Positions 36,134 to 45,800 of a stretch of 64,000 nt of DNA are shown here, piece by piece. Under the pieces are notes generated by a model. The model had not been told where the DNA came from and made no database searches. It saw only the letters and a list, made by a program, of their open reading frames with translations. The stretch is from Nostoc calcicola FACHB-3891 (GTDB lineage Bacteria > Cyanobacteriota > Cyanobacteriia > Cyanobacteriales > Nostocaceae). Location of the stretch: assembly GCF_014697355.1 (NCBI RefSeq), contig NZ_JACJRQ010000002.1, forward strand, positions 186,001 to 250,000. Reading direction: 5' to 3'. Positions within the stretch are counted from its first letter, which is position 1. Each line of letters starts with the position of its first letter. Position numbers and translations under genes: made by a program.

Positions 36134-38470
36134 TCATTCCGTCACAGTATCCGCAGGTAAAAACTCTTTCAACGCTTCTGTTTCCCCAGCTTTCATCACG
36201 GGGAGAGAAAGGGGTACTGAACTTGGGAGGCCAAATAACTGTTCTAGTTGACTCAAACCTGTCAAATTACCGCACAACAATAGTTGGTCACCCATTCGCA
36301 AATCCATGCTCTCATCGGGATAGCGGATAAATTTACCATCGCGCCGGATTGCTTGCACTTGTACGCCGTATTGTTTGCTAATACCCAAATCTGCAAGAGT
36401 TTTAGCCAGCATTGGAGAGTCAGTATTCACTGTCAACCACTGACAAGCACTATTTTCTCCGGGAATAGCTGCTTGTCCCTTGGCAAATTCTGCTAAAGCT
36501 GCCACTTCCTCATCTGCTCCCACTACCAGCAAGCGATCGCCATCTTCCAAACGAGTTTGATTACTGGGATAATCGATTTCATCGCCGTTAGCGCGGCGAA
36601 TTGCCATCAAAGTTGCTCCTGTTAGATAGCGCATATCGGCTTCTTCTAAACTCATGCCAATTAAAGGCGAACCAGATGGTAGAGGATACCAGCGCTGATT
36701 TAAATCCTGAGTTGCTTGGCGCAAATCGTAGGCAACTTGAGTAGCAGAACGTTCTGGTCGCAACTCTAAATAATGATCGTTGCGGATTTGCTGCATTTCC
36801 CGTTGGACTACAGCTTGGGAAAAGCCTAAGCCAGTTAATAAATAAGTTACCATTTCTAAACTAGCTTCAAACTCTGGTTGCACTACTTCTCTGGCTCCCA
36901 GTTGATACAGCACTTCAATATCTCTATTGTGGGTAGCGCGCACAACTAAATCTAATTCTGGATACAATTCCAAAGCACGTTTCAAGCACAGACGGGTACT
37001 CATAGGATCAGGAAGTGCGATCGCCATGCCTTTAGCATGATTGACTCCGGCAGTTTCCAGAACGTGTAAACTCACACAATTGCCATAAACATAAGATACC
37101 CCAGCGTCACGCAACTGCTGAATTCTACTTTCTGATTGGTCAATTACTACCACAGGTAGGTCATGTTGTTGCAACAACTTCACTAAATTTTTGCCCACTC
37201 GCCCATAGCCGCAAACCACCACATGGTCTTTTGATGGTAAATCTTCTGATACATCCCGTGGTTGGTCATCTGCTAAATACGGTTTCAACCAGGGCATTGA
37301 TTCGGCGAAGTTAAATAAAAATGGCACCAACCGCAGAACAAATGGAGTTAAAACAAGAGTGACTGCTGTGGTTCCCAAAATCAGTAAATATATCTGCCGG
37401 GACACCAGCCCCAAGGCTTGCCCTTCACTGGCGAGAACAAAGGAAAATTCCCCAATTTGTGCCAATCCCAAACCGGCGATGATGGCTGTTTTCAAAGGAT
37501 AGCGAAACAGTTTCACTAGGGGGGTGATAATCAGAAACTTACCCACAAAAACTATTGCCACCAACCCTAAAATCAATTCCAGGTTCTTCCACAAAAACAC
37601 CGGGTCAATTAACATCCCAATGGCTGCGAAAAACAAACTGGCAAAGATATCTCGCAACGGTTCCACGTAAGTCAGGGTTTGGTCGGCGTATTCCACCTCC
37701 GAAATCATCAACCCGGCGACAAACGCCCCCATTTCAATGGACAGTCCCAAATACTCTGTCAGTAAGGCAATGCCCAAACATAAAGCTACAACGCCTAATA
37801 AAAATAGTTCTTTGCTTTCAGTACGGGCTAAGAGTCGCAACAAAGGCGGTATCAGCCAAATCCCTGCTGCGATCGCGCCGAGGGCAAATAAAGCAATGTA
37901 CGCCAGCGCTGTGAGTACAGCGATGCCAATGGTTTCTGGGGGTTGGTTGAGGGCTGGTAAGACTGCCAACATCAATCCCAGCGCCAAATCCTGGACAACC
38001 AAAATGCCCAACATCACTTGTCCGTGGGGGGTTTCTGTTTCGTTGCGTTCCATCAACGACTTGAGGACAACCGCCGTGGAAGACAAGGAGAGAATACAGC
38101 CCAAAAACATGCCCTTAGCAGGTAACGTTCCCCAGGCACCAGTTAACCCGCACACCGTAACCGTGACCAAAATCGTCAAAGCAATCTGGAGTCCACCTCC
38201 ACCCAGAGCGATCGCTTTTACTTTCTTGAGTTCGCCAAAGGAAAATTCTACACCCAAAGCGAATAATAAAAACGCGACCCCGAACTGTGCCAGAGTCTCA
38301 ACTTGAATAACTTCTTTAATCACTCCCAGTCCAGCCGGGCCGACGATCATCCCGCCAATGAGATACCCCAGCAGCACAGGTTGTCGCAAAAGTGCCGCTA
38401 ACAGTCCGCCACAGGCTGCAACCGCCAAAACTGAAACTAAATCAACAATTAACCTAAAATCTTCTTGCAC
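36134..38470 (-). CDS. Monovalent cation:proton antiporter (CPA2/KefB type) with two RCK regulatory regions
   Basis: Encodes 778 residues from a GTG at 38470. The first ~390 residues hold about 12 membrane segments of a Na+/K+:H+ exchanger (LLRQPVLLGYLIGGMIVGP, LSSTAVVLKSL, LGLSIEMGAFVAGL, LGLAQIGEFSFVL). These are followed by an RCK_N/TrkA-N nucleotide-binding domain (VVVCGYGRVGKNLVKLL, VVVIDQSESRIQ) and two TrkA-C regions near 590-660 and 680-750. Its role is K+ or Na+ homeostasis under osmotic or pH stress, in the cytoplasmic or thylakoid membrane. The gene is isolated. Confidence 0.93.
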   Translation of the reverse strand: MQEDFRLIVDLVSVLAVAACGGLLAALLRQPVLLGYLIGGMIVGPAGLGVIKEVIQVETLAQFGVAFLLFALGVEFSFGELKKVKAIALGGGGLQIALTILVTVTVCGLTGAWGTLPAKGMFLGCILSLSSTAVVLKSLMERNETETPHGQVMLGILVVQDLALGLMLAVLPALNQPPETIGIAVLTALAYIALFALGAIAAGIWLIPPLLRLLARTESKELFLLGVVALCLGIALLTEYLGLSIEMGAFVAGLMISEVEYADQTLTYVEPLRDIFASLFFAAIGMLIDPVFLWKNLELILGLVAIVFVGKFLIITPLVKLFRYPLKTAIIAGLGLAQIGEFSFVLASEGQALGLVSRQIYLLILGTTAVTLVLTPFVLRLVPFLFNFAESMPWLKPYLADDQPRDVSEDLPSKDHVVVCGYGRVGKNLVKLLQQHDLPVVVIDQSESRIQQLRDAGVSYVYGNCVSLHVLETAGVNHAKGMAIALPDPMSTRLCLKRALELYPELDLVVRATHNRDIEVLYQLGAREVVQPEFEASLEMVTYLLTGLGFSQAVVQREMQQIRNDHYLELRPERSATQVAYDLRQATQDLNQRWYPLPSGSPLIGMSLEEADMRYLTGATLMAIRRANGDEIDYPSNQTRLEDGDRLLVVGADEEVAALAEFAKGQAAIPGENSACQWLTVNTDSPMLAKTLADLGISKQYGVQVQAIRRDGKFIRYPDESMDLRMGDQLLLCGNLTGLSQLEQLFGLPSSVPLSLPVMKAGETEALKEFLPADTVTE

Positions 38471-38539
38471 CAGTTTTAAAAGAAATATTTAACTTATTAA
38501 ACACAGGATACAAAGTTTTATATATCTCAGGATAGTTTA

Positions 38540-38632
38540 TTTTGGGCATGGGGCAGAGGATGAGGGGGATGAGGGGGATGAGGGAGCAGGCGGAGCAGGG
38601 GGAGAAAGAATAACCAATGCCCAATGCCCAAC
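38540..38632. repeat. GGGGGAT/GGGAGCA heptamer tract
   Basis: Several GATGAGGGG units and GGAGCAGG units, then CCCAATG units, fill the gap between the SDR stop and the antiporter start. This is the common short-repeat type of the window. Confidence 0.75.
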
Positions 38633-38637
38633 ACCCT

Positions 38638-39618
38638 TTAAACTTTAGGGGAACTGAGGGCATTGAGTAGCAACAGCGACCACGGCATTTTAATATCGGG
38701 TATGAGTTTTGAGTAATTTCTCAGTACGGGCAATGCAGCTGGCAGCACAAAACGTAGAGAGCGTAACGACGCAGGCCGATCGCCATTTTCATCTACAATT
38801 CCATATTGGTTAGCGAGTTCGGCAACAATTTGCAAGCGTCCTGTACGACGCATGATATTTCTATCGCCAGCTAATTTAGCGATCGCTCGACCAGTAAATA
38901 ACGGAGTTTCCCAGTTATAACGGCTACTGAAAAATGAGTTTCTCTGGTCAGTAGTATTTGTTTGGCTGACTTCAGACGCCATCTGGGAAATATGCTCAGT
39001 CCCAACAATCCCCGGCCAAATGGAAACAGAAGCGACATTATAGGGTTTGAGTTCAACAGCCATATCAGCGGCGAGGCGATCGCAAGCTGTTTTCCCAACA
39101 CCATATGCTGTATTAAATAGATAGGACATGCTGCCCCAGGAGGAAATCGTGCAAATTAGTCCAGATTTACGCTTAGTCATCATCCTGGCAGCAAAAATAC
39201 TGGCTACATAGTGGCTACGAAGCCCAACATTGTTGCAAGCATCCCAAACGCTCGGTTCACCATCCCAAAAAGGCCGCCCATTAGCGTCTCTGATTGCCCT
39301 GACTCCTGAGTAAACATTATTTACCAGCAAATCGAGTCGTCCATTTTGCTCATCTTGGATGCGCTCAAAGAGCAAACGCACCTGCTCATCGTCGCTGTGA
39401 TCTACTTGCACGGGAATGCATACACCACCGGCTTGTTCAACGGCTAATTGCGTTTCAGTGAGAGTGCCGGAAATATCATCATTGGCATAGGAATTGTTTA
39501 AACTGCGACCAGTAATGTAGACAGTTGCACCTGCTTCACCGAGGCCAATGGCAATTCCCCGACCAATTCCCCGCGTTGCGCCTGTGACTAATGTGACTTT
39601 ACCTTCGAGGTGTTTCAT
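38638..39618 (-). CDS. Short-chain dehydrogenase/reductase, DHRS1-like
   Basis: Encodes 326 residues, longer than a classical SDR. NAD(P) binding is seen as TLVTGATRGIGRG (9-21), the catalytic set as Ser160 (CTISS), Tyr172 and Lys176 (AYGVGKTACD), and the structural NNVYSG as a variant of NNAG. The long insert after Lys176 and the C-terminal extension recall the DHRS1 family. The substrate is unknown. It lies divergent from nothing and directly downstream of a PIN toxin pair on the same strand, separated by 19 nt. Confidence 0.92.
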   Translation of the reverse strand: MKHLEGKVTLVTGATRGIGRGIAIGLGEAGATVYITGRSLNNSYANDDISGTLTETQLAVEQAGGVCIPVQVDHSDDEQVRLLFERIQDEQNGRLDLLVNNVYSGVRAIRDANGRPFWDGEPSVWDACNNVGLRSHYVASIFAARMMTKRKSGLICTISSWGSMSYLFNTAYGVGKTACDRLAADMAVELKPYNVASVSIWPGIVGTEHISQMASEVSQTNTTDQRNSFFSSRYNWETPLFTGRAIAKLAGDRNIMRRTGRLQIVAELANQYGIVDENGDRPASLRSLRFVLPAALPVLRNYSKLIPDIKMPWSLLLLNALSSPKV

Positions 39619-39637
39619 AATTGCTGATGAAATATGT

Positions 39638-40066
39638 TTACACTGTCCAATCCTGTGTTATCAAGTTTGGAACTTTGCTAAAGTCGCTAGTGTTGCGAGT
39701 TAATAATACTAAGCCCCGTGAAAGTGCAATCGCAGCTATTCTTAAATCCATCGTGGCTATGCGAACTCTTTGCGCTCGTAACCCTTCAAATATGGCTACT
39801 GCTCCAGCATCGAATGGTAAGATTGTTGCTGCCGAAAACCCCCGAATGATTTCCATTAGCAGAGTATATCCGCGAACTGTATCGCTAGGTGTTTGGGAAC
39901 GAGTAATAAAGGTATGAGCGCCAATTACTTGCTCATGGAAACTGACAACAGAAAAAGCAAAATCTGTAGGTTGATGCTGGGCAATACGAGCAGCTAATAT
40001 TAAAAACTCTGCTCCTGAGCGTCGTTGCAGAAAACTGATATGGTCAGTGTCGAGTAAATATTTCAC
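39638..40066 (-). CDS. PIN-domain ribonuclease toxin (VapC-like)
   Basis: Encodes 142 residues from a GTG that overlaps the antitoxin stop (GTGA). The PIN nuclease acid residues are seen as MKYLLDTDHISFL (Asp6) and later ATMDLRIAAIAL and TRNTSDFSKVP. VapC toxins cut tRNA or rRNA when freed from their antitoxin. The overlapping upstream gene is the expected antitoxin. It belongs to a cluster of small toxin-antitoxin-like genes between 39638 and 41342. Confidence 0.92.
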   Translation of the reverse strand: MKYLLDTDHISFLQRRSGAEFLILAARIAQHQPTDFAFSVVSFHEQVIGAHTFITRSQTPSDTVRGYTLLMEIIRGFSAATILPFDAGAVAIFEGLRAQRVRIATMDLRIAAIALSRGLVLLTRNTSDFSKVPNLITQDWTV

Positions 40067-40281
40067 AGTTGCTCGCCAGCTTCATCTGTAAATATGTCAC
40101 CCTGGCGCAACGATCGCCCATATTCTAAAGCTTCCAAAAATGCTGGTTCATCAGAGATTGAGCCAATAACCTTTTCCAGCCAATTACTAGAGATAGGCGC
40201 ATCAATTACTCGATGTTTGAGATCCGCAACTGTTTGTTCAAGAGTCAGTAAACGTTGTTCGAGATTGGCTTCATCTAACAT
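40063..40281 (-). CDS. Probable antitoxin partner of the PIN toxin
   Basis: Encodes 72 residues from the ATG at 40281 (MLDEANLEQRLLTLEQTV). A longer TTG-started form (40383) has no family features. The N-terminal helix (NLEQRLLTLEQTVADLKHRV) would form a coiled coil. The C-terminal part has EYGRSLRQGDI and may bind the toxin. It overlaps the PIN gene by 4 nt. I do not assign a named antitoxin family. Confidence 0.8.
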   Translation of the reverse strand: MLDEANLEQRLLTLEQTVADLKHRVIDAPISSNWLEKVIGSISDEPAFLEALEYGRSLRQGDIFTDEAGEQL

Positions 40282-40558
40282 AACTTTCTTGGAGACTTTA
40301 GTTTCAATGGTAGTGCTTATTCGCGCCTCGACAACCAGGAAAGCAAGAAGAGAGATTTTTGGTGTTGTTAAATTATCCTGCAAATATACAATCCAGACGA
40401 GACTACGAGCGATCGCATCCTCAGTGGTAACCTGTTAAAATTGCCTCTTTGTTCGTAGATACAGGTTTGTTTTGATTACGGATGCTCAAAGCAAAGTGAC
40501 CTCGCGTGCAAGCGATGCTTGGGTTGGGCTACGCCTACGCATTAAATAAAATAGTTGT

Positions 40559-40888
40559 ATGTCAACAATGCTTGCAGAAATTCGTCGCAAAATAGCTGAA
40601 GATCAATTTGAATTCTCCAAACACGCTGTTGACCAATCTATCCTGCGTGGCATTCGCGTACAAGAATTGAAGGAGGCAATTAGCAGTGGTCAAGTTATTG
40701 AAGACTATCCTAATGATAAATATGGCCCTAACTGTTTGATTAGTGGCTTGACGCAAGCAAACCGACCTCTTCACGTTCACTGTAGCTATCCGTCTCGCCC
40801 ATTAATCAAAATCATCACCGTTTACCAGCCTGACTCCAACCTCTGGAACAATGACTTTACCCGAAGGAGAAGCAACGATGAGCAGTAA
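40559..40888 (+). CDS. DUF4258 protein, probable RelE/BrnT-like toxin
   Basis: Encodes 109 residues matching DUF4258: FEFSKHAVDQSILRGIRVQELKEAI, IEDYPNDKYGPNCLI and LHVHCSYPSRPLIKIITVY. These small proteins are mostly toxins with a BrnT/RelE-like fold. The next gene starts inside its end (11-nt overlap) and encodes a YgiT-like antitoxin, so this is very probably a toxin-antitoxin pair. The C-terminus is Asn/Arg rich. Confidence 0.9.
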   Translation: MSTMLAEIRRKIAEDQFEFSKHAVDQSILRGIRVQELKEAISSGQVIEDYPNDKYGPNCLISGLTQANRPLHVHCSYPSRPLIKIITVYQPDSNLWNNDFTRRRSNDEQ

Positions 40889-41102
40889 CTCGAATGAAAC
40901 ACTAGTAGAACAAACAGTAACCTACACCCTAGAGATGAATGGCAAATTTTACTTAATTGAAAATGTACCTGCACGGGTGAATCCAAAGACAGGAGAACAA
41001 TTTTTTTCCCCGTCTACAGTAGAACGGTTACAGCAGATTATTTACAACCAACAGCAACCCGTTCGTATTCTTGAAACGCCAGTGTATGACTTTGCTGCTT
41101 AA
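40878..41102 (+). CDS. YgiT-like antitoxin lacking its zinc cysteines
   Basis: Encodes 74 residues from the ATG at 40878, preceded by an AGGAG ribosome site; an ATG at 40851 is less likely. The core LIENVPARVNPKTGEQFFSP corresponds to the usual YgiT/MqsA ENVPAxVCxxCGExxFSP, but both cysteines of that pair are replaced (VNPKTG), so a zinc site is absent. The N-terminal cysteine pair is missing too. It overlaps the DUF4258 gene, its likely toxin. Confidence 0.82.
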   Translation: MSSNSNETLVEQTVTYTLEMNGKFYLIENVPARVNPKTGEQFFSPSTVERLQQIIYNQQQPVRILETPVYDFAA

Positions 41103-41123
41103 ATGAAGGGGAATCTTTGTGAA

Positions 41124-41342
41124 TTAAGCATCGTTTACCTGTCTGTCTTCTTCTAGCAGTGCAGCGAGTTTGTTAGCAGCTTCATGGGAATTATAGGGAG
41201 ACCACACATGATAAGTGACTCCTGGCTGTAAGGATAATGCTTCTTCTTCAGTCGCTAGTTCTTGAACTAAAAACTGCATGACCTTGAGTTTATCTGCACG
41301 AGATAGCTTGTGCAAGATTGGGAATAAATCTGCTGCGCTCAT
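41124..41342 (-). CDS. Small hypothetical protein, antitoxin-like size
   Basis: Encodes 72 residues, helical, starting MSAADLFPILHKLSRADKLKVMQFLVQELA, a pattern common in cyanobacterial small proteins beside toxins. It includes a GVTYHVWSPYNSHEAA stretch and no Cys or membrane segment. It stands convergent to the DUF4258/YgiT-like pair and just before the IS630 element. The function is unknown and no partner toxin is next to it. Confidence 0.7.
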   Translation of the reverse strand: MSAADLFPILHKLSRADKLKVMQFLVQELATEEEALSLQPGVTYHVWSPYNSHEAANKLAALLEEDRQVNDA

Positions 41343-41390
41343 ATCAAGTTGAAGATAACGACTAAATACTTTTTATATTTTCACAACTAC

Positions 41391-42515
41391 TAAGTAGGTC
41401 AACCAAAAAAAACGTAAGATAGATAAAGTGGAGAAATTAAGTGATAGCTGATGCCAAGTGCGTTAAGAATAATACTAACTATTGAAGAAGACCAGACACT
41501 CAAAGAACTCAGTTGTGCAGAGAAAGTACCACGTCGAACCAAACAAAGAGCGATCGCTTTGCGCCTCAATGCCCACGGATGGAATGTACCTCAAATTGCA
41601 CAGTATTTAGGTTGGGCACAACAAACGGTCAGGCAGACAATAAAACGCTGGGAATTTCAGGGGTTAGGCGGTTTGTGAGAAGCGCCAGGACGTGGAAAAA
41701 AGAGAACTTGGCATGAAGTTGATTGGCAAGTAGTAGAAGAATGCTTGGGACAAAATCGTCGTTACAGTGCGCGGCAGCTAAGTCAAAAGCTATTTGAAGA
41801 ACGACAAATTGAACTAGGAGCCGAACAAATCAGGCGACTACTCAAAAAAAGGGGTGGTGTTGGAAACGTATCCGCTACTGTCCGGCTTTAAATCTGAATC
41901 CAGGATATTTAAAAGCTAAACGCCAAGATTGGGAATTACTCAAGCTATGGGCACAATTAGGATTGGTCTGTTTAAAGTACTTGGATGAATCTGGTTGTTA
42001 CTGCACTAGTCCCACTGATTACACTTATGGGCGTAGGGGAGAGCAAAAACGTATTCGACAAAATAGACGACGCGGTAGGCGGATCAACATCTTCGGTATT
42101 TGGGAGCCGAAATCCAGTTTTAATTACGCTTTGATGCTTGGAACATTGAAAGCACCAACCTATGTCCAACTCATGGATTGGCAAGCTGAAATTGCTGCAC
42201 ACCGCTTACTGGAAACTGGGCAAATTACCGTCATCATTCACGATAATGCCTCTGTTCACAAAAGTCTTTTGGCTCGCCAGCAGCATCAACGTTGGCAACA
42301 GCACGGGTTGTACATCTTTTTTCTACCTCCCTATAGCCCACAAATGAATCGCATTGAAGACGAATGGTTGCATCTTAAACGTGATGAGCTTGCCGGCCGA
42401 GTTTTTGAGGATGAATATGAATTAGCGATCGCTATTATTGAGGGTATAGAAAATAGATCCGTGCAAGGTCAGTACCAAGTTGAACGTTTTATGTTTAATT
42501 AGGTTGACCTACTTA
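41391..42515. mobile_element. IS630-family insertion sequence, inactive
   Basis: The element is bounded by the perfect 14-bp inverted repeat TAAGTAGGTCAACC (41391-41404) and GGTTGACCTACTTA (42502-42515), with TA at the outer ends, as in IS630-type targets. It carries one broken transposase. It lies at the end of the toxin-antitoxin cluster, before the Roco gene. Confidence 0.92.
41451..42502 (+). pseudogene. IS630 transposase with stop codon and frameshift
   Basis: An N-terminal helix-turn-helix (VPQIAQYLGWAQQTVRQTIKRWE) is cut by an in-frame TGA at 41676-41678 where related transposases are expected to have Trp (GLGGL-stop-EAPGRG). The reading frame then shifts by -1 around a run of seven A at 41844-41850; such A-runs are used as programmed slip sites in some members, so this one may be natural. 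The DDE part continues to 42502: YLDESG, IIHDNASVHKS and NRIEDEW. The stop codon alone should inactivate it. Confidence 0.9.
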
Positions 42516-42811
42516 TAAGTTGGTTACAAAGTTTGTGGCGATCGCACACCCTTGAGATGAATAAAAGCGATCGCTCTTTTTGCTCGACAGTTCGTGTAAG
42601 AAGGTGCAAGCTTCGAGTTCAGAGGTGGAATGATGGGGTTTTGAGGTGGAGTTTAGAGCCACAGGACGCGGCGATGTCTACGAGGAGCTAGGCGATCGGA
42701 CATCACCTCAAAGCAATCCTTGATACAAGGTACATTATTAATTAGCTCAATTTATCTGCTGCGCGTCCAAGCAGAAACTCGTCGTCAGACATCACCTCTG
42801 TAAAACCCCAA
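42516..42811. other. Spacer before the Roco gene, with a repeat related to 46198 and 46513
   Basis: From about 42568 the sequence GCGATCGC..TTTTT..CTCGACAGTTCG..GTGCAAGCTTCGAG..AATGATG matches, imperfectly, two copies downstream of the Roco gene (46198-46260 and 46497-46565). No other feature or ORF is apparent. The Roco promoter must lie here. Confidence 0.65.
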
Positions 42812-45800
42812 ATGACTAACGAAGAACTGCTGCAAATTATTGAACAAGCTGCCAGAGACAAGGTGACAGAATTAGACCTTTCTGGCAGAGGCTTAACAAC
42901 ACTACCAGCCGAAATTGGACGACTTACCAACCTGCGATCGCTCGACCTCCGCAGTAATCAACTGAGCAGTCTGCCAGGGGAAATTGTCCAACTCATCAAC
43001 CTGCAATCCCTCAACCTCCGCAGTAATCGACTGAGCATTCTACCAGGGGAAATTGTCCAACTCACCAACCTGCAATTCCTCGATCTGAGCAAGAATAAAT
43101 TGAGCAGTCTGCCAGGGGAAATTGTCCAACTCACCAACCTGCAATCCCTCGATCTGAGCAAGAATAAATTGAGCAGTCTGCCAGGGGAAATTGTCCAACT
43201 CACCAACCTGCAATCCCTCGATATCAGCGAGAATAAACTGAGCAGTCTGCCAGGGAAATTTAGACAACTCACCAACCTGCAATACTTCTACCTCAGTTTC
43301 AATCAACTGAGCAATCTGCCAGTGGAATTTGGACAACTCACCAATCTGCAATACCTCTACCTCAGTTTCAATCAACTGAGCAGTCTGCCAGCAGAAATTG
43401 GACAACTCAACAACTTGCAATTCCTCGACCTCAGCGACAATAAACTGAGTGGTCTGCCAGGGAAATTTGGACAACTCACCAACCTGCAATACCTCTACCT
43501 CTACACAAATCAACTGAGCAGTCTGCCAGTGGAATTCGGACAACTTACTAACCTGCAATACCTCGACCTCAGCTTCAATCAACTGAGCAGTCTGCCAGCG
43601 GAATTCGGACAACTCACCAACCTGCAATCCCTAGATCTCCGCTTCAATCAACTGAGCAATCTGCCAGGGGAATTTGGACAACTCACCAACCTGCAAACCC
43701 TCGACCTCTACAACAATCAACTGAGCAGTTTGCCAACGGAAATTGGACAACTGTCAAACCTGAAAAAGCTGGATCTTCGTAGAAACCCAGTTCCCATTCC
43801 ACCTGAGATTTTGGGGTCGAAGGACTTAAATGAAGATCCGGGCGATGTGAATGAAATTCTCGATTTCTATTTTCGGGTGCAAGATCCAACCGAAACCGAA
43901 CCTTTCTACGAAGCAAAATTCTTGATTGTTGGTGAAGGGGGAGCAGGTAAAACTTCTTTAGCCCAGAAAATCAAAGACCAAACCTACAAACTCCAGCCAG
44001 ATGAGAAATCAACGCAAGGCATTGAAGTCATCCGGTGGCACTTCACACTGCCCAATGGCAAAGATTTTCGTGTCAACATCTGGGATTTTGGCGGTCAGGA
44101 AATCTATCATCAAACCCATCAATTTTTCCTCAGCAAACGTTCTCTCTATGCTTTAGTTGCCGACACTCGCAAAGAAAACACTGATTTTTACTGGTGGCTG
44201 AAAGTTGCGGAACTCTTGAGCGACAAAAGCCCAGTTTTCATCATCAAAAATGAAAAACAAGATCGTCAGTGCGAAGTCGATGGAGGGCAGTTACGAGGAG
44301 AATTTGACAACCTCAAGGAAATTCTGGCAACCAATTTAGATACTAATCGCGGTTTGGCAGAGATTAAAAAGGCTATTCAATTTTACATCAGTAATCTCGA
44401 TCATGTTGGTACACCTCTTCCAAAACTTTGGGTAAGAGTTAGAAACGCCTTAGAAAACTATTCCCGAAATTACATCAGCCTTGAAGAATACTTTACCCTT
44501 TGCCGAGCCAATAATTTAAATGACCGTAAAGACATGCTGCGCTTAAGCAGCTATCTTCATGACCTCGGCGTTTGCCTACACTTTCAAGATGATTCTACAC
44601 TCAAACACTACGTCATCCTCAAACCAGAATGGGGTACAACTGCCGTTTACAAAGTTTTGGATAATCAAACTGTCAAGCAAAATCTCGGTTGTTTTAGTAC
44701 CAAAGACGACCTCAAAGATATTTGGCAAGAGGACGAATACGCTGATATGCGCGATGAACTCCTGCAATTAATGATGCGGTTCAAGCTTTGCTACGAAATT
44801 CCCAACAGCCCTAACATTTATATTGCCCCACAATTGCTTTCTATTGAAAAAGCTGATTATACCTGGGACGATCGCCACAACCTCATCCTCCGCTACACTT
44901 ATACATTCATGCCCAAAGGCATCCTCACCCGTTTTATTGTCGAAACGCACCCTTGGATTGAACAGCAAAAACTCGTTTGGAAAAACGGTGTTGTTCTCAA
45001 CAAAGACCAAACTCGCGCAGAAGTCATTGAAAACTACAATCAACGGGAAATTAAAATCCGTGTAGCCGGAAATCGCAAAAAAGAATTGATGGCTGTCATC
45101 ACCTATGAACTCGAAAAAATCCACAACTCTTACGAACATTTGCAATATCAAACTTTAGTTCCTTGTAACTGCAAAAACTGTGAAGGAAGCCGGACTCCTC
45201 ATCTTTATTATATGGATGTGTTGTATAGGTTTCGATACGCTCGTCAGTACGAGATCCAATGCCAGAAAAGCTTTCAAATGGTGGATGTTCGCAAGTTAAT
45301 TGATGATGTCATGTTCCAATCAATTAAAGCAGATGGGGAATTTAATCCCCAAGTTGCACAGTTGCAAAGCGAACTGGAGCAAGAGAAAAATGAATCTTTA
45401 ACGCATCAGTTACGAAATAGCGAACAAAGAGAAAAAGACATCATGAATAGTCAATCGCCAATGGAGTTTGAGAAGGAAATTTTTATCTCTTATGCTTGGG
45501 GCGGAGAAAGCGAGCAATTTGTCAATCAACTTGATGAGACTTTCCAGGTAAAAGGAATCAAAATTATCCGCGATAAACGCGATTTGGGCTACAAAGGACT
45601 AATTAAAGCCTTCATGGAACGGATTGGACGCGGTAAATGTGCGATCGCAGTTATTAGTGATAAGTATTTAAAGTCGCCCAATTGCATGTTTGAGTTAGTC
45701 CAAATTGCTAAAAATGGTAAATTTTATGATCGAATTTTCCCGATTGTGTTAGCAGATGCCCAAATTTATAAACCTATTGCCAGACTTAAATATATTAAGC

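Noticed and set aside
37555-38306. Plus-strand open frames opposite the antiporter gene
   Set aside because: They are shadows of the minus-strand antiporter, which has a complete domain structure.
43040-43627. Long minus-strand open frame opposite the LRR region
   Set aside because: It arises from the repeated LRR codons read backwards; the plus-strand Roco protein has clear domains.
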